From assembly GCA_029261675.1 (NCBI GenBank), contig JAJDBA010000300.1:1-5409 (forward strand): a stretch of 5,409 nucleotides of DNA, read 5' to 3'. Below the pieces are notes generated by a model, which saw only the letters and a program-made list of their open reading frames with translations, did no database searches and was not told the DNA's origin. A program made the position numbers and the translations under genes. This DNA comes from Nitrospinaceae bacterium (lineage in GTDB: Bacteria; Nitrospinota; Nitrospinia; Nitrospinales; VA-1). How positions within the stretch are numbered: the stretch's first letter is position 1; every line of letters starts with the position of its first letter. This document shows positions 1 through 5,409 of the stretch, piece after piece.

Positions 1-974
1 CAGCAGGGATAACCCCCGAAAACTGGAAGAAGCTGATTAATGATGAAATGCACCCTCTGCAAAACCGATCCATTCATAGTCAGTACCCCCCGGGTTCTAC
101 CTATAAAATTGCCGTGGCTTATGCCGCTTTGGAAGAAGGGGTAGTCGACCCCGAAACAACTATTTACTGTCCTGGACATTTTAAGCTGGGTCGTGGCCGA
201 TATCGATGTTGGAAAAAAAGCGGGCATGGTGCTGTGAATCTTCACGATGCTCTTGTGCAGTCCTGTGATGTTTATTTTTATACAGTGGGCCACCGGATGG
301 GAATTGATACTCTGGCGCGTTATGCGAAAAAATTTGGTTTCGGATCTCCGGCAGGATTGGGGCTAAGTCGAGAAAAAGGTGGGCTGGTTCCCAGCACTCA
401 ATGGAAATTGAAAAACCGGAAAAAGGCCTGGCTATTGGGAGAAACTATTTCTGCCTCCATTGGGCAGGGGTACAATCTGGTTACTCCTTTACAGCAGGCA
501 AACATGATGGCGGCGGTTGCAAATGGAGGTATGCTACTCAAACCTTATCTTGTAAAGCGAATTGAAGAACCAGGCGGAACAACGATTAAAGAATTTTTTC
601 CAGAAATTAGAGGGCAGATTGCGGGTAGCTCGGCGAACCTGGAAGTTATCCGAAAAGCCTTGCGCGATGTGGTCAATGGAGCTAGAGGGACAGGTAAAAG
701 ATCGCGCTTAAAGAATATCATCGTCTCTGGAAAAACCGGAACCGTGCAGGTTGTTCGAATGAAATCCAACGAAGAACTGGAAAAGGAAGATGAGGTCCCC
801 TATAAGTATAGAGATCATGCTTGGTTCGTGGCGTTTGCTCCATATGAAAAACCAGAAATTGCAGTAGCTGTTTTAGTGGAGCATGGAGGCCATGGAGGTA
901 CTACCGCAGCACCCATCGCAAAAAAGATTTTTAAAAAGTATTTCGAGCTATATCCGCTCGATCCTGCCGCATAA
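1..974 (+). CDS. mrdA: Penicillin-binding protein 2, C-terminal transpeptidase domain (5'-truncated by window edge)
   Basis: Partial gene: the first complete codon is at 3 and about 323 residues are visible, roughly the second half of a PBP2 (family usually 600-650 residues). It is a class B D,D-transpeptidase that cross-links peptidoglycan in the periplasm as part of the elongasome with RodA and MreBCD. All three catalytic motifs are present: SxxK as STYK (96-107, nucleophile Ser at 96-98), the SxN-equivalent as SCD (261-269), and KTGT (732-743). The opening ITPENW and HPLQNR segments and the ending HGGHGG...AAPIAKKIF are typical of PBP2 rather than the septal PBP3. The ATG at 48 is internal, because the frame is open and PBP2-like upstream of it. 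Cys168-170, Cys207-209, His225-227 and Cys264-266 (codon positions) match a zinc site known from Acinetobacter PBP2. rodA, the usual downstream partner, does not follow. PBP2 identity is very likely; the N-terminal anchor and pedestal lie outside the window. Confidence 0.95.
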   Translation, partial: AGITPENWKKLINDEMHPLQNRSIHSQYPPGSTYKIAVAYAALEEGVVDPETTIYCPGHFKLGRGRYRCWKKSGHGAVNLHDALVQSCDVYFYTVGHRMGIDTLARYAKKFGFGSPAGLGLSREKGGLVPSTQWKLKNRKKAWLLGETISASIGQGYNLVTPLQQANMMAAVANGGMLLKPYLVKRIEEPGGTTIKEFFPEIRGQIAGSSANLEVIRKALRDVVNGARGTGKRSRLKNIIVSGKTGTVQVVRMKSNEELEKEDEVPYKYRDHAWFVAFAPYEKPEIAVAVLVEHGGHGGTTAAPIAKKIFKKYFELYPLDPAA

Positions 975-999
975 CCTGTTTTCGCCTCAAACCCCTTTG

Positions 1000-1035
1000 A
1001 AGGAGATTCTGCTATTGCGGATGGTTTTTCCTTGA
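1000..1035 (+). other. Orphan Shine-Dalgarno-like sequence with an 8-codon-or-shorter frame
   Basis: AAGGAG at 1000-1005 is the best ribosome-binding sequence in the gap after PBP2, but no gene follows it. The frame that begins with CTG at 1009 or TTG at 1015 stops at TGA 1033-1035 after 6-8 codons. It may be chance, a leader peptide, or the relic of a lost downstream gene (rodA usually sits here). The sequence does not decide between these. Confidence 0.2.
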
Positions 1036-1093
1036 ACAAAGACTCGAAATTCAGTAGTTTATCACCTTAACTTTATCCGAAAAAAATAGTGTG

Positions 1094-1121
1094 GCAGAAT
1101 CTAGCGCTTTTCTGCAGTTTT
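1094..1121 (+). terminator. Weak candidate rho-independent terminator after PBP2
   Basis: GCAGAA (1094-1099) and TTCTGC (1110-1115) form a 6-bp stem with a 10-base loop, followed after two bases by TTTT (1118-1121). It lies 120 bases beyond the PBP2 stop and before the PilZ gene, where a terminator would be expected. The stem is short and not G+C-rich, the loop is large and the T-run is short, so the call is tentative. Confidence 0.3.
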
Positions 1122-1187
1122 CGTCCTTTGGGTTTAAGGCGAGGGACGTAAAAATTTATGCAAACCTGACTTTTGGGAAATTGGTTT

Positions 1188-1838
1188 ATGGCTTTTAAAA
1201 AACAGGAACTTCCCCTTGTAATGGGTCAAAAAGTCACCATCACGGTACGAGGTGAAGTGTTCACTGTTCTAGTTCGAGGGTGGCGTCAAGGGCAGTATAT
1301 TATTCTGGATTTGCCCCGGGTAGGCGTGGAAGACTTTAGAATTGCTCCCCAGACCGGGATCCAAGTGCATTTCACAAAAGAGGGTCTGTTTGTAAACTTT
1401 AAGACGACCTCAATCCTCTCTTTTGTTCAGGCCATTACGCTTTTAATCATCGAATATCCACGCACATTTGATTCGCATAACCTGCGCAAACATGAAAGGT
1501 TTAAGGCCAATTTTCCTGTTCGATTTCACTATGAGGATGATGGACAAAAAATTGAAGACTCGGGAATTGTTCGGGACATTAGCACAAACGGAATTTTATT
1601 AACTCACACCAAACAGGTGGCTAAAGAAAATAAATTATGTCTGAGTTTTGAAATCCCTCACTGCGGAAGCATTCAGAACCAGATGGTGGATATCAGAAAT
1701 ATCCGCAAAAATCCAAAAAGCGAAACCTCACCTTTTGTGACAGGTATTAAATGGCGTGACATCTCACCTGAAGCAGAAGCGAGTATTGCGAAGTTGATTC
1801 AATCTCGATTAGCAGATCGAAGAAATGAGATGCGCTAA
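1188..1838 (+). CDS. PilZ-domain cyclic-di-GMP receptor with YcgR-like N-terminal domain
   Basis: A 216-residue cytoplasmic protein. Residues about 10-95 resemble the YcgR-type N-terminal domain: a beta-rich GQKVTITV start, a 'GQYIILDLP' strand and the 'IIEYPRTF' lead-in that normally precedes PilZ. Residues about 98-206 form the PilZ domain, with both halves of the ligand motif intact: RxxxR (R100-KHE-R104) and DxSxxG (D130, S132, G135). It is therefore predicted to bind c-di-GMP. YcgR-like proteins usually act as brakes on flagellar motors or as other motility and surface effectors; the actual partner is not indicated here. I chose ATG at 1188, preceded by GGGA at 1175-1178 with a 9-base gap. 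A TTG at 1173 would add five residues but has no ribosome-binding site. The gene stands alone, and its stop lies one base from the convergent uvrB stop. No signal peptide or membrane segment is evident. Confidence 0.85.
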   Translation: MAFKKQELPLVMGQKVTITVRGEVFTVLVRGWRQGQYIILDLPRVGVEDFRIAPQTGIQVHFTKEGLFVNFKTTSILSFVQAITLLIIEYPRTFDSHNLRKHERFKANFPVRFHYEDDGQKIEDSGIVRDISTNGILLTHTKQVAKENKLCLSFEIPHCGSIQNQMVDIRNIRKNPKSETSPFVTGIKWRDISPEAEASIAKLIQSRLADRRNEMR

Positions 1839-1839
1839 C

Positions 1840-3834
1840 TCACCCCGCAATTATTTTTAAATCTTTGGCCCGCATTTTGGTTATCCTATCTCTAAGTTCC
1901 GCGGCTCTTTCAAACTCCAGATTTTTTGCTGCAGCCAACATTTGTTTTTCAAGTTTTGCGATCATTTCTAATACAGGCACTCCGGATTCATAAGCTTCCT
2001 CTTCTTCGGCGACAGCAAATGCAATTTCTTCACCTTTATTGTTTTTCATGCTGTCTTGAATCGATTTTTTTATCGAGGTGGGAGTAATATTGTTGGCTTC
2101 GTTGTATGCCAGTTGAATTTCTCGTCGCCGACTCATTTCATCCATAGCCGCTTGCATAGATTTCGTAATGTTGTCAGCGTAGAAGATTACTTTGCCATCC
2201 ACATTTCTTGCCGCACGACCCGACGTCTGAATCAAAGAAGTGGTCGACCGTAGAAAACCTTCTTTGTCTGCATCCAGTATTGCTACCAGCGAAACTTCGG
2301 GGATGTCCAGCCCCTCTCTCAATAGATTGATTCCGATCAATGCATCGAACTCACCCAGTCGAAGTTCGCGAATGATCTGTGTTCTTTCCAAAGTGATAAT
2401 ATCTGAATGCAAGTACTTTACCTTGAGACCCATTTCCGAAAGATGTTCGGCAAGATCTTCAGAAAACCGTTTGGTCAGAGTCGTGACAAGAGTACGCTGA
2501 TTTTTTTCGGCGCGAATCCGAATCTGATTGTAGACATCATCAACCTGAGTGGCGATGGGTGAGATTTCGATTTCAGGGTCGATCAATCCGGTAGGCCGTG
2601 CGATCAACTCAGCAACATTACCCTGGCATTTTTCCAACTCATAAGGACCGGGTGTTGCCGAAACATAAATAATATCTCTTATGTGGTTACCAAACTCATC
2701 AAACTTAAGCGGCCGGTTGTCGAATGCAGAAGGCAGACGAAATCCATAACGCACCAGACTTTCTTTTCGGGAGCGGTCGCCTTTATACATACCCTGTAGC
2801 TGCGGCAACGTGACATGGCTTTCATCAATGATGAAAAGGGCGTCATCGGGGAAATAGTCCAACAGGGTAGGGCCAGGCAACCCCGGCTCGCGCGCCATCA
2901 GATGACGCGAATAGTTTTCTATCCCCTGGCAATATCCAACCTCTTTGATCATTTCCAGATCGAACAAGGTTCGTTGGTCAATGCGTTGCGCTTCGATCAA
3001 CAGGTTTTGGCTTTCAAAATAGCCAATGCGTTCAATCAGTTCCTTGCGAATGTTTACCATGGCCCGCTTTAGCGGTTCTTGAGGTGTTACATAATGACTG
3101 GCGGGGTAAATGGCAATGCGATCGAGTTCTGCAATGGGTTGCCGAGTGAGTGGATCAAAAGAGGAGATACGATCGATTTCGTCTCCAAAAAATTCAATGC
3201 GAATGGCTTCATTTCTTTCATAGACAGGAAGAATCTCTAAAACGTCGCCGTGCACACGAAACGTGCCGCGTTGAAAGTCGATATCGTTCCTTTTGTATTG
3301 AATTTCTACCAGCTTGGCGACCGCCTTATCGCGTTCCATCTGACTGCCGCGTTCCAAAAACAACAGCATTCCCTGATACGCTTCAGGAGATCCCAGCCCA
3401 TAAATACAGGATACACTGGCAACAATGATCACATCGCGGCGCTCGAATAAAGAGTGGGTGGCAGAGTGCCGCATCTTGTCAATTTCGTCATTGATGGATG
3501 CGTCTTTTTCGATGAAGGTATCTGTTTGCGCGAGATACGCCTCGGGCTGGTAATAGTCGTAGTAACTGACAAAATACCCAACGGCGTTTTCCGGAAAAAA
3601 TGTTTTGAACTCATTATAAAGTTGTGCCGCGAGAGTCTTGTTATGGGCCAGAACTAAAGTGGGTTTCTGTACCTTTTGAATGACGTTGGCAATGGTGTAA
3701 GTTTTTCCAGACCCCGTAACCCCTAAAAGAGTCTGTGAACTCGGACTGGTATTCAGTCCCTTGACCAATTGTTCAATAGCCTGAGGTTGATCACCAGCAG
3801 GACTGTAGTCGGCTATTAATTTGAAAGGTTGCAT
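1840..3834 (-). CDS. uvrB: Excinuclease ABC subunit B (UvrB)
   Basis: A complete 664-residue UvrB (family usually about 660-680), the damage-verifying helicase of nucleotide excision repair. It is loaded on DNA by UvrA and then recruits UvrC for incision. Visible motifs in order: Walker A GVTGSGKT (38-45); the beta-hairpin that clamps DNA, with the tyrosine cluster YYDYYQP (91-97); DESH Walker B (337-340); YVSATPGPYE (390-399); helicase motif VI QTSGRAARN (536-544), with R540 and R543 retained; and a C-terminal UVR coiled-coil (about 620-655, LEKQM...FERAAELRDRI) for UvrC contact. The ATG at 3834 is fixed by the conserved MQPFKL...PAGDQPQAI start and is the only usual start codon after an in-frame stop at 3903, yet no Shine-Dalgarno sequence precedes it. 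It lies 69 bases downstream of the TIR gene on the same strand. No frameshift or lost catalytic residue was seen. UvrB is often SOS-induced, but no obvious LexA site lies directly upstream. Confidence 0.98.
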   Translation of the reverse strand: MQPFKLIADYSPAGDQPQAIEQLVKGLNTSPSSQTLLGVTGSGKTYTIANVIQKVQKPTLVLAHNKTLAAQLYNEFKTFFPENAVGYFVSYYDYYQPEAYLAQTDTFIEKDASINDEIDKMRHSATHSLFERRDVIIVASVSCIYGLGSPEAYQGMLLFLERGSQMERDKAVAKLVEIQYKRNDIDFQRGTFRVHGDVLEILPVYERNEAIRIEFFGDEIDRISSFDPLTRQPIAELDRIAIYPASHYVTPQEPLKRAMVNIRKELIERIGYFESQNLLIEAQRIDQRTLFDLEMIKEVGYCQGIENYSRHLMAREPGLPGPTLLDYFPDDALFIIDESHVTLPQLQGMYKGDRSRKESLVRYGFRLPSAFDNRPLKFDEFGNHIRDIIYVSATPGPYELEKCQGNVAELIARPTGLIDPEIEISPIATQVDDVYNQIRIRAEKNQRTLVTTLTKRFSEDLAEHLSEMGLKVKYLHSDIITLERTQIIRELRLGEFDALIGINLLREGLDIPEVSLVAILDADKEGFLRSTTSLIQTSGRAARNVDGKVIFYADNITKSMQAAMDEMSRRREIQLAYNEANNITPTSIKKSIQDSMKNNKGEEIAFAVAEEEEAYESGVPVLEMIAKLEKQMLAAAKNLEFERAAELRDRITKMRAKDLKIIAG

Positions 3835-3852
3835 ACAATTATTAAATACTCT

Positions 3853-3881
3853 TACCCCTGATAAGGGGAGTGAGGGGGTTG
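3853..3881 (-). repeat. C-rich/G-rich inverted repeat between the TIR gene and uvrB
   Basis: On the minus strand CCCC-TTATCA-GGGG forms a short hairpin (3856-3869), flanked by a CTC/GAG pair across a 3x3 internal loop and preceded by a C-run (3874-3878). No T-run follows on the minus strand, so it is not a standard terminator. Its style, C-rich and low in complexity, resembles short dispersed intergenic repeats, but a single copy cannot prove this. It falls inside the presumed uvrB leader. Confidence 0.35.
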
Positions 3882-3892
3882 GGTTGATTAAA

Positions 3893-3921
3893 ATTATAGT
3901 CTATCAACTTTCCTGCTTCAG
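3893..3921 (-). promoter_or_regulatory. Candidate sigma-70-type promoter for uvrB
   Basis: On the minus strand a perfect TATAAT (-10, 3893-3898) sits 17 bases from CTGAAG (3916-3921), a poor -35 matching TTGACA at three of six positions. The -35 overlaps the last codons of the TIR gene. Transcription would begin near 3886, giving uvrB a leader of about 50 bases that contains the C-rich hairpin. A TATAAT by chance in A+T-rich DNA is the main alternative. Confidence 0.35.
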
Positions 3922-4824
3922 GTCGCGCAATAAACGGTCAAAATTTTTCTGGTAAGCATCGTGGTCTTTCCATTCTTTAAAGTCACCAATATTACGGGCT
4001 CTTTTGATATCGGCGGGCCAGCCGGTTGTTATATCCATCACCGTATCATCAAGGCGGATGGGGAAGAGAACGGTTTCTTTCCGCGTAGTTTCATTTTCAA
4101 GAGCCGTTTCCACCTCTTTTTCTACCCAACTGCTTTCAACGGAATCATTTGACAAAACCAGCAATAGCTTGTCATGCACATGAATCATCTCATCAATCCG
4201 GGTGCGAATTTTGTCACCAATTTTCATGTCTTCAGGTGCAAACCAGCAACGTATTCCCTGGGCCTGTAAATCTGCATGAAGTCGATTCGCAAATTCCTCA
4301 TCTTGGCTCGAATAGCTGATAAAAACAGAATGGAATTGAATCGGCTCAAGAGAATTCAATAGGCCGGGAAGATGCTCAATAAATTGATCCGGTAAACCGC
4401 AATCCCGCAAAAACTTCTCCGGTAGATTTTTCGATTGCATTACCGTGCGATGATCAATTATTGAAGGTCCTCCTGATTTTAATTTATCCAAACCTTTTGT
4501 ATCGGATAAATCAAGGTCGGCTAGAACAGTTTCCAAGATATATGCTCCCTCAAAATTTGTTCCGTTAAGAGTTACTCCAGTAAGGTTTGCTAAGCTGAGA
4601 TTTGCTTTGTATAAGTTTGCCTCACTTAAATCAGCTCCTGAAAGATCAGCACTTATAAAAATCGCATATCTTAGATTTGTCCCTCTAAGGTTCATCATCC
4701 TTAAATCAAATCTTACAATCATTGCTCTTTTTAAGTCAGGAATGGTTTCAGGGTTTTCTTCGCGCCATTTGTTCCAAGTTTTGTAGCCCTGCTCGAGAAT
4801 TTTAAGATGTTCGGGATTTGCCAT
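3904..4824 (-). CDS. Pentapeptide-repeat protein with C-terminal TIR domain (putative NADase/signalling protein)
   Basis: A complete 306-residue protein with no signal peptide or membrane segment. After a short N-terminal helix region (1-35), residues about 37-107 hold some 13-14 pentapeptide repeats of A(D/N)LxX type (for example ADLSGADLSEANLYKANL), expected to fold as a right-handed beta-helix. A linker (about 108-163) with FLRDCGLPDQFIEHLPGLL leads to a TIR domain (about 164-305): box 1 FISYSSQD (168-175), a BB-loop-like CWFAPEDMKIGDKI (193-206), and LLVLSNDSVESSW followed by E237 in WVEKEV. E237 aligns by motif with the catalytic glutamate of the NAD-cleaving TIR of SARM1 (DWVHKEI). Bacterial TIR proteins include NAD-depleting or signal-making antiphage effectors, so an enzymatic or immune role is possible but not shown. 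The ATG at 4824 is constrained by a stop two codons upstream; no Shine-Dalgarno sequence is visible. The repeat-coding half looks A+T-richer than uvrB. The architecture is confident, the function is not. Confidence 0.9.
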   Translation of the reverse strand: MANPEHLKILEQGYKTWNKWREENPETIPDLKRAMIVRFDLRMMNLRGTNLRYAIFISADLSGADLSEANLYKANLSLANLTGVTLNGTNFEGAYILETVLADLDLSDTKGLDKLKSGGPSIIDHRTVMQSKNLPEKFLRDCGLPDQFIEHLPGLLNSLEPIQFHSVFISYSSQDEEFANRLHADLQAQGIRCWFAPEDMKIGDKIRTRIDEMIHVHDKLLLVLSNDSVESSWVEKEVETALENETTRKETVLFPIRLDDTVMDITTGWPADIKRARNIGDFKEWKDHDAYQKNFDRLLRDLKQES

Positions 4825-4930
4825 GATTTATGTTAAATTATTAGCTTCGGAATTCCAAGAGCCGATCTCATCGTTTTTTCGTATTCCCGATTTAAAATCT
4901 TATAAAACCCTTATTTGTTCACAAGCTATT

Positions 4931-4948
4931 CGGGCGAACGCCCGTTGG
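4931..4948 (+). promoter_or_regulatory. Perfect palindrome overlapping a LexA-like half-site pair, just upstream of the TraB-family gene
   Basis: CGGGCG-AA-CGCCCG (4931-4944) is a perfect inverted repeat and a G+C-rich island in A+T-rich DNA. Overlapping it, CGAAC-GCCC-GTTGG (4935-4948) matches the Gram-positive-type LexA box CGAACRNRYGTTYG at 12 of 14 positions. It ends on the GGAG that precedes the TTG start, so a bound repressor or an RNA hairpin here could block expression. Chance is possible. Confidence 0.3.
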
Positions 4949-4950
4949 AG
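4947..4950 (+). promoter_or_regulatory. Ribosome-binding site deciding the TTG start at 4959
   Basis: GGAG lies 8 bases before TTG 4959. No ATG, GTG or other TTG occurs in this frame between the upstream stop (TAA 4893-4895) and 4959, so this site fixes the start of the TraB-family gene. Confidence 0.65.
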
Positions 4951-4958
4951 AAGAATTT

Positions 4959-5409
4959 TTGGAAAATCAGGATGATATTGTAAAAACCGTTCAATTGAAC
5001 AACAGTGAAGTGACTTTGGTTGGCACGGCGCATGTTTCGCAATTGAGCGTTGAAATGGTGGAAGAACATATAGCCACCGGAGACTATGACTGTATCGCTG
5101 TCGAACTATGCGCGCCGCGATTAGAAAATATCACCAATCAAGCCTGGTGGAAAAATCTCGATATATATCAGGTCTTCAAAAAAAAGAAGGCCGGACTGCT
5201 TTTAATCAATCTGGCTCTCACTGCTTATCAAAAGCGCATAGCAGAACGGGTTGGGGTTGAAGCGGGTAAAGAAATGATCCGTGCGGTAGAGTTGGCCCGT
5301 GAAAAAGGCATTCGCCTTGAAGTCATTGATCGCAATATCTCGACCACTCTACACAGACTAGTCACTGAAGTTTCTTTTTGGCAAAAATTGAAAATAGTCG
5401 GTGGTTTGA
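4959..5409 (+). CDS. TraB/PrgY-family protein, N-terminal part (3'-truncated by window edge)
   Basis: About 150 residues are visible, running open off the right edge. The start is TTG at 4959, read as Met-Glu-Asn-Gln, with GGAG 8 bases upstream. The TraB/PrgY signature is clear: VGTAHVS with H25 (GxxH motif, residues 22-25), then AVELCAPR with E49 and R54, then AGKEMIRAVELAREKG and a VIDRNISTTLHR stretch near residues 127-138. PrgY of Enterococcus lowers the activity of peptide sex pheromone. The wider TraB/Tiki/GumN group is thought to be metal-dependent peptidase-like, with the conserved His and Glu in the active site. The role of chromosomal copies like this one is largely unknown. Family members usually carry C-terminal membrane segments, which would lie outside this window. 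It is transcribed divergently from the TIR gene and need not be related to it. The family call is strong, the function uncertain. Confidence 0.88.
   Translation, partial: MENQDDIVKTVQLNNSEVTLVGTAHVSQLSVEMVEEHIATGDYDCIAVELCAPRLENITNQAWWKNLDIYQVFKKKKAGLLLINLALTAYQKRIAERVGVEAGKEMIRAVELAREKGIRLEVIDRNISTTLHRLVTEVSFWQKLKIVGGL

Larger units (their letters stand above)
4825..4958. promoter_or_regulatory. Divergent intergenic region between the TIR gene and the TraB-family gene
   Basis: These 134 A+T-rich bases must hold the control sequences for both divergent genes. On the plus strand TAAAAT (4893-4898) and TATAAA (4901-4906) are possible -10 elements, but neither has a convincing -35. On the minus strand TTGGAA lies about 17 bases from TAACAT just before the TIR start, which would give an almost leaderless transcript; this is weak. 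No individual promoter can be assigned with confidence. Confidence 0.35.

Noticed and set aside
545..1039. Two 74-codon minus-strand frames opposite the PBP2 end
   Set aside because: They mirror PBP2 codons, show low-complexity composition and no family features.
1032..1060. TTGAAC with TAGTTT 17 bases later as a promoter for the PilZ gene
   Set aside because: The -10 matches consensus at only three of six bases and the -35 at four; too weak to list.
1091..1110. TGGCAG resembling the -24 half of a sigma-54 promoter before the PilZ gene
   Set aside because: The -12 GC does not fall at the required spacing from the GG (the nearest is one base short) and no TTGCA-like element follows.
1173..1187. 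TTG start at 1173 for the PilZ protein
   Set aside because: It has no ribosome-binding site, the added residues match nothing, and ATG 1188 has GGGA at suitable spacing.
1805..1820. TCGAT-N6-ATCGA hairpin near the PilZ/uvrB junction as a bidirectional terminator
   Set aside because: The 5-bp stem lies inside coding sequence and no T-run follows on either strand.
2056..3657. Several open frames of 60-90 codons on the plus strand opposite uvrB, and a minus-strand frame of 61 codons in another phase
   Set aside because: They lie wholly within the well-conserved uvrB reading frame, have no recognisable domains and look like shadow frames.
4500..4715. 15-base periodicity in the DNA of the TIR gene's first half as a tandem repeat
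   Set aside because: It is explained by the encoded five-residue pentapeptide repeats; the bases themselves vary from unit to unit.

Overview
The window looks like chromosomal DNA from a Gram-negative, rod-shaped bacterium. It carries the end of a class B penicillin-binding protein 2 (cell elongation), a PilZ/YcgR-like cyclic-di-GMP receptor, a complete UvrB, a TIR-domain protein with pentapeptide repeats, and the start of a TraB/PrgY-family gene. Base composition is moderate, somewhat below half G+C by eye. The mix of families and the Cys-rich 'SCD' form of PBP2 would suit a deltaproteobacterial or Nitrospinota-like organism, but that placement is a weak inference from family resemblance only.

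Layout: 1-974 (+) is the transpeptidase end of PBP2, cut by the left edge. 975-1187 is a non-coding gap with an orphan Shine-Dalgarno-like sequence and a weak hairpin followed by a T-run. 1188-1838 (+) is the PilZ protein. It converges with uvrB (3834-1840, -), and the two stop codons are separated by one base. Upstream of uvrB on the same strand, after a 69-bp gap holding a C-rich/G-rich inverted repeat, lies the pentapeptide-TIR gene (4824-3904, -). A 134-bp divergent intergenic region separates it from the TraB-family gene (4959 to the right edge, +), which starts with TTG behind a clear GGAG.

The genes are mostly unrelated in function: wall synthesis, second-messenger sensing, nucleotide excision repair, a putative NAD-cleaving or signalling TIR protein, and a putative TraB-type metal-dependent enzyme. 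The TIR gene is the most accessory-looking element. It could be co-transcribed with uvrB, although a TATAAT element near its 3' end may give uvrB its own promoter. No RNA genes, mobile elements or CRISPR arrays were seen. The most checkable points are a four-ligand zinc site in PBP2 (Cys-Cys-His-Cys), an intact SARM1-like catalytic glutamate in the TIR domain, and a near-match to a CGAAC-N4-GTTYG LexA-type operator beside the TraB-family start.
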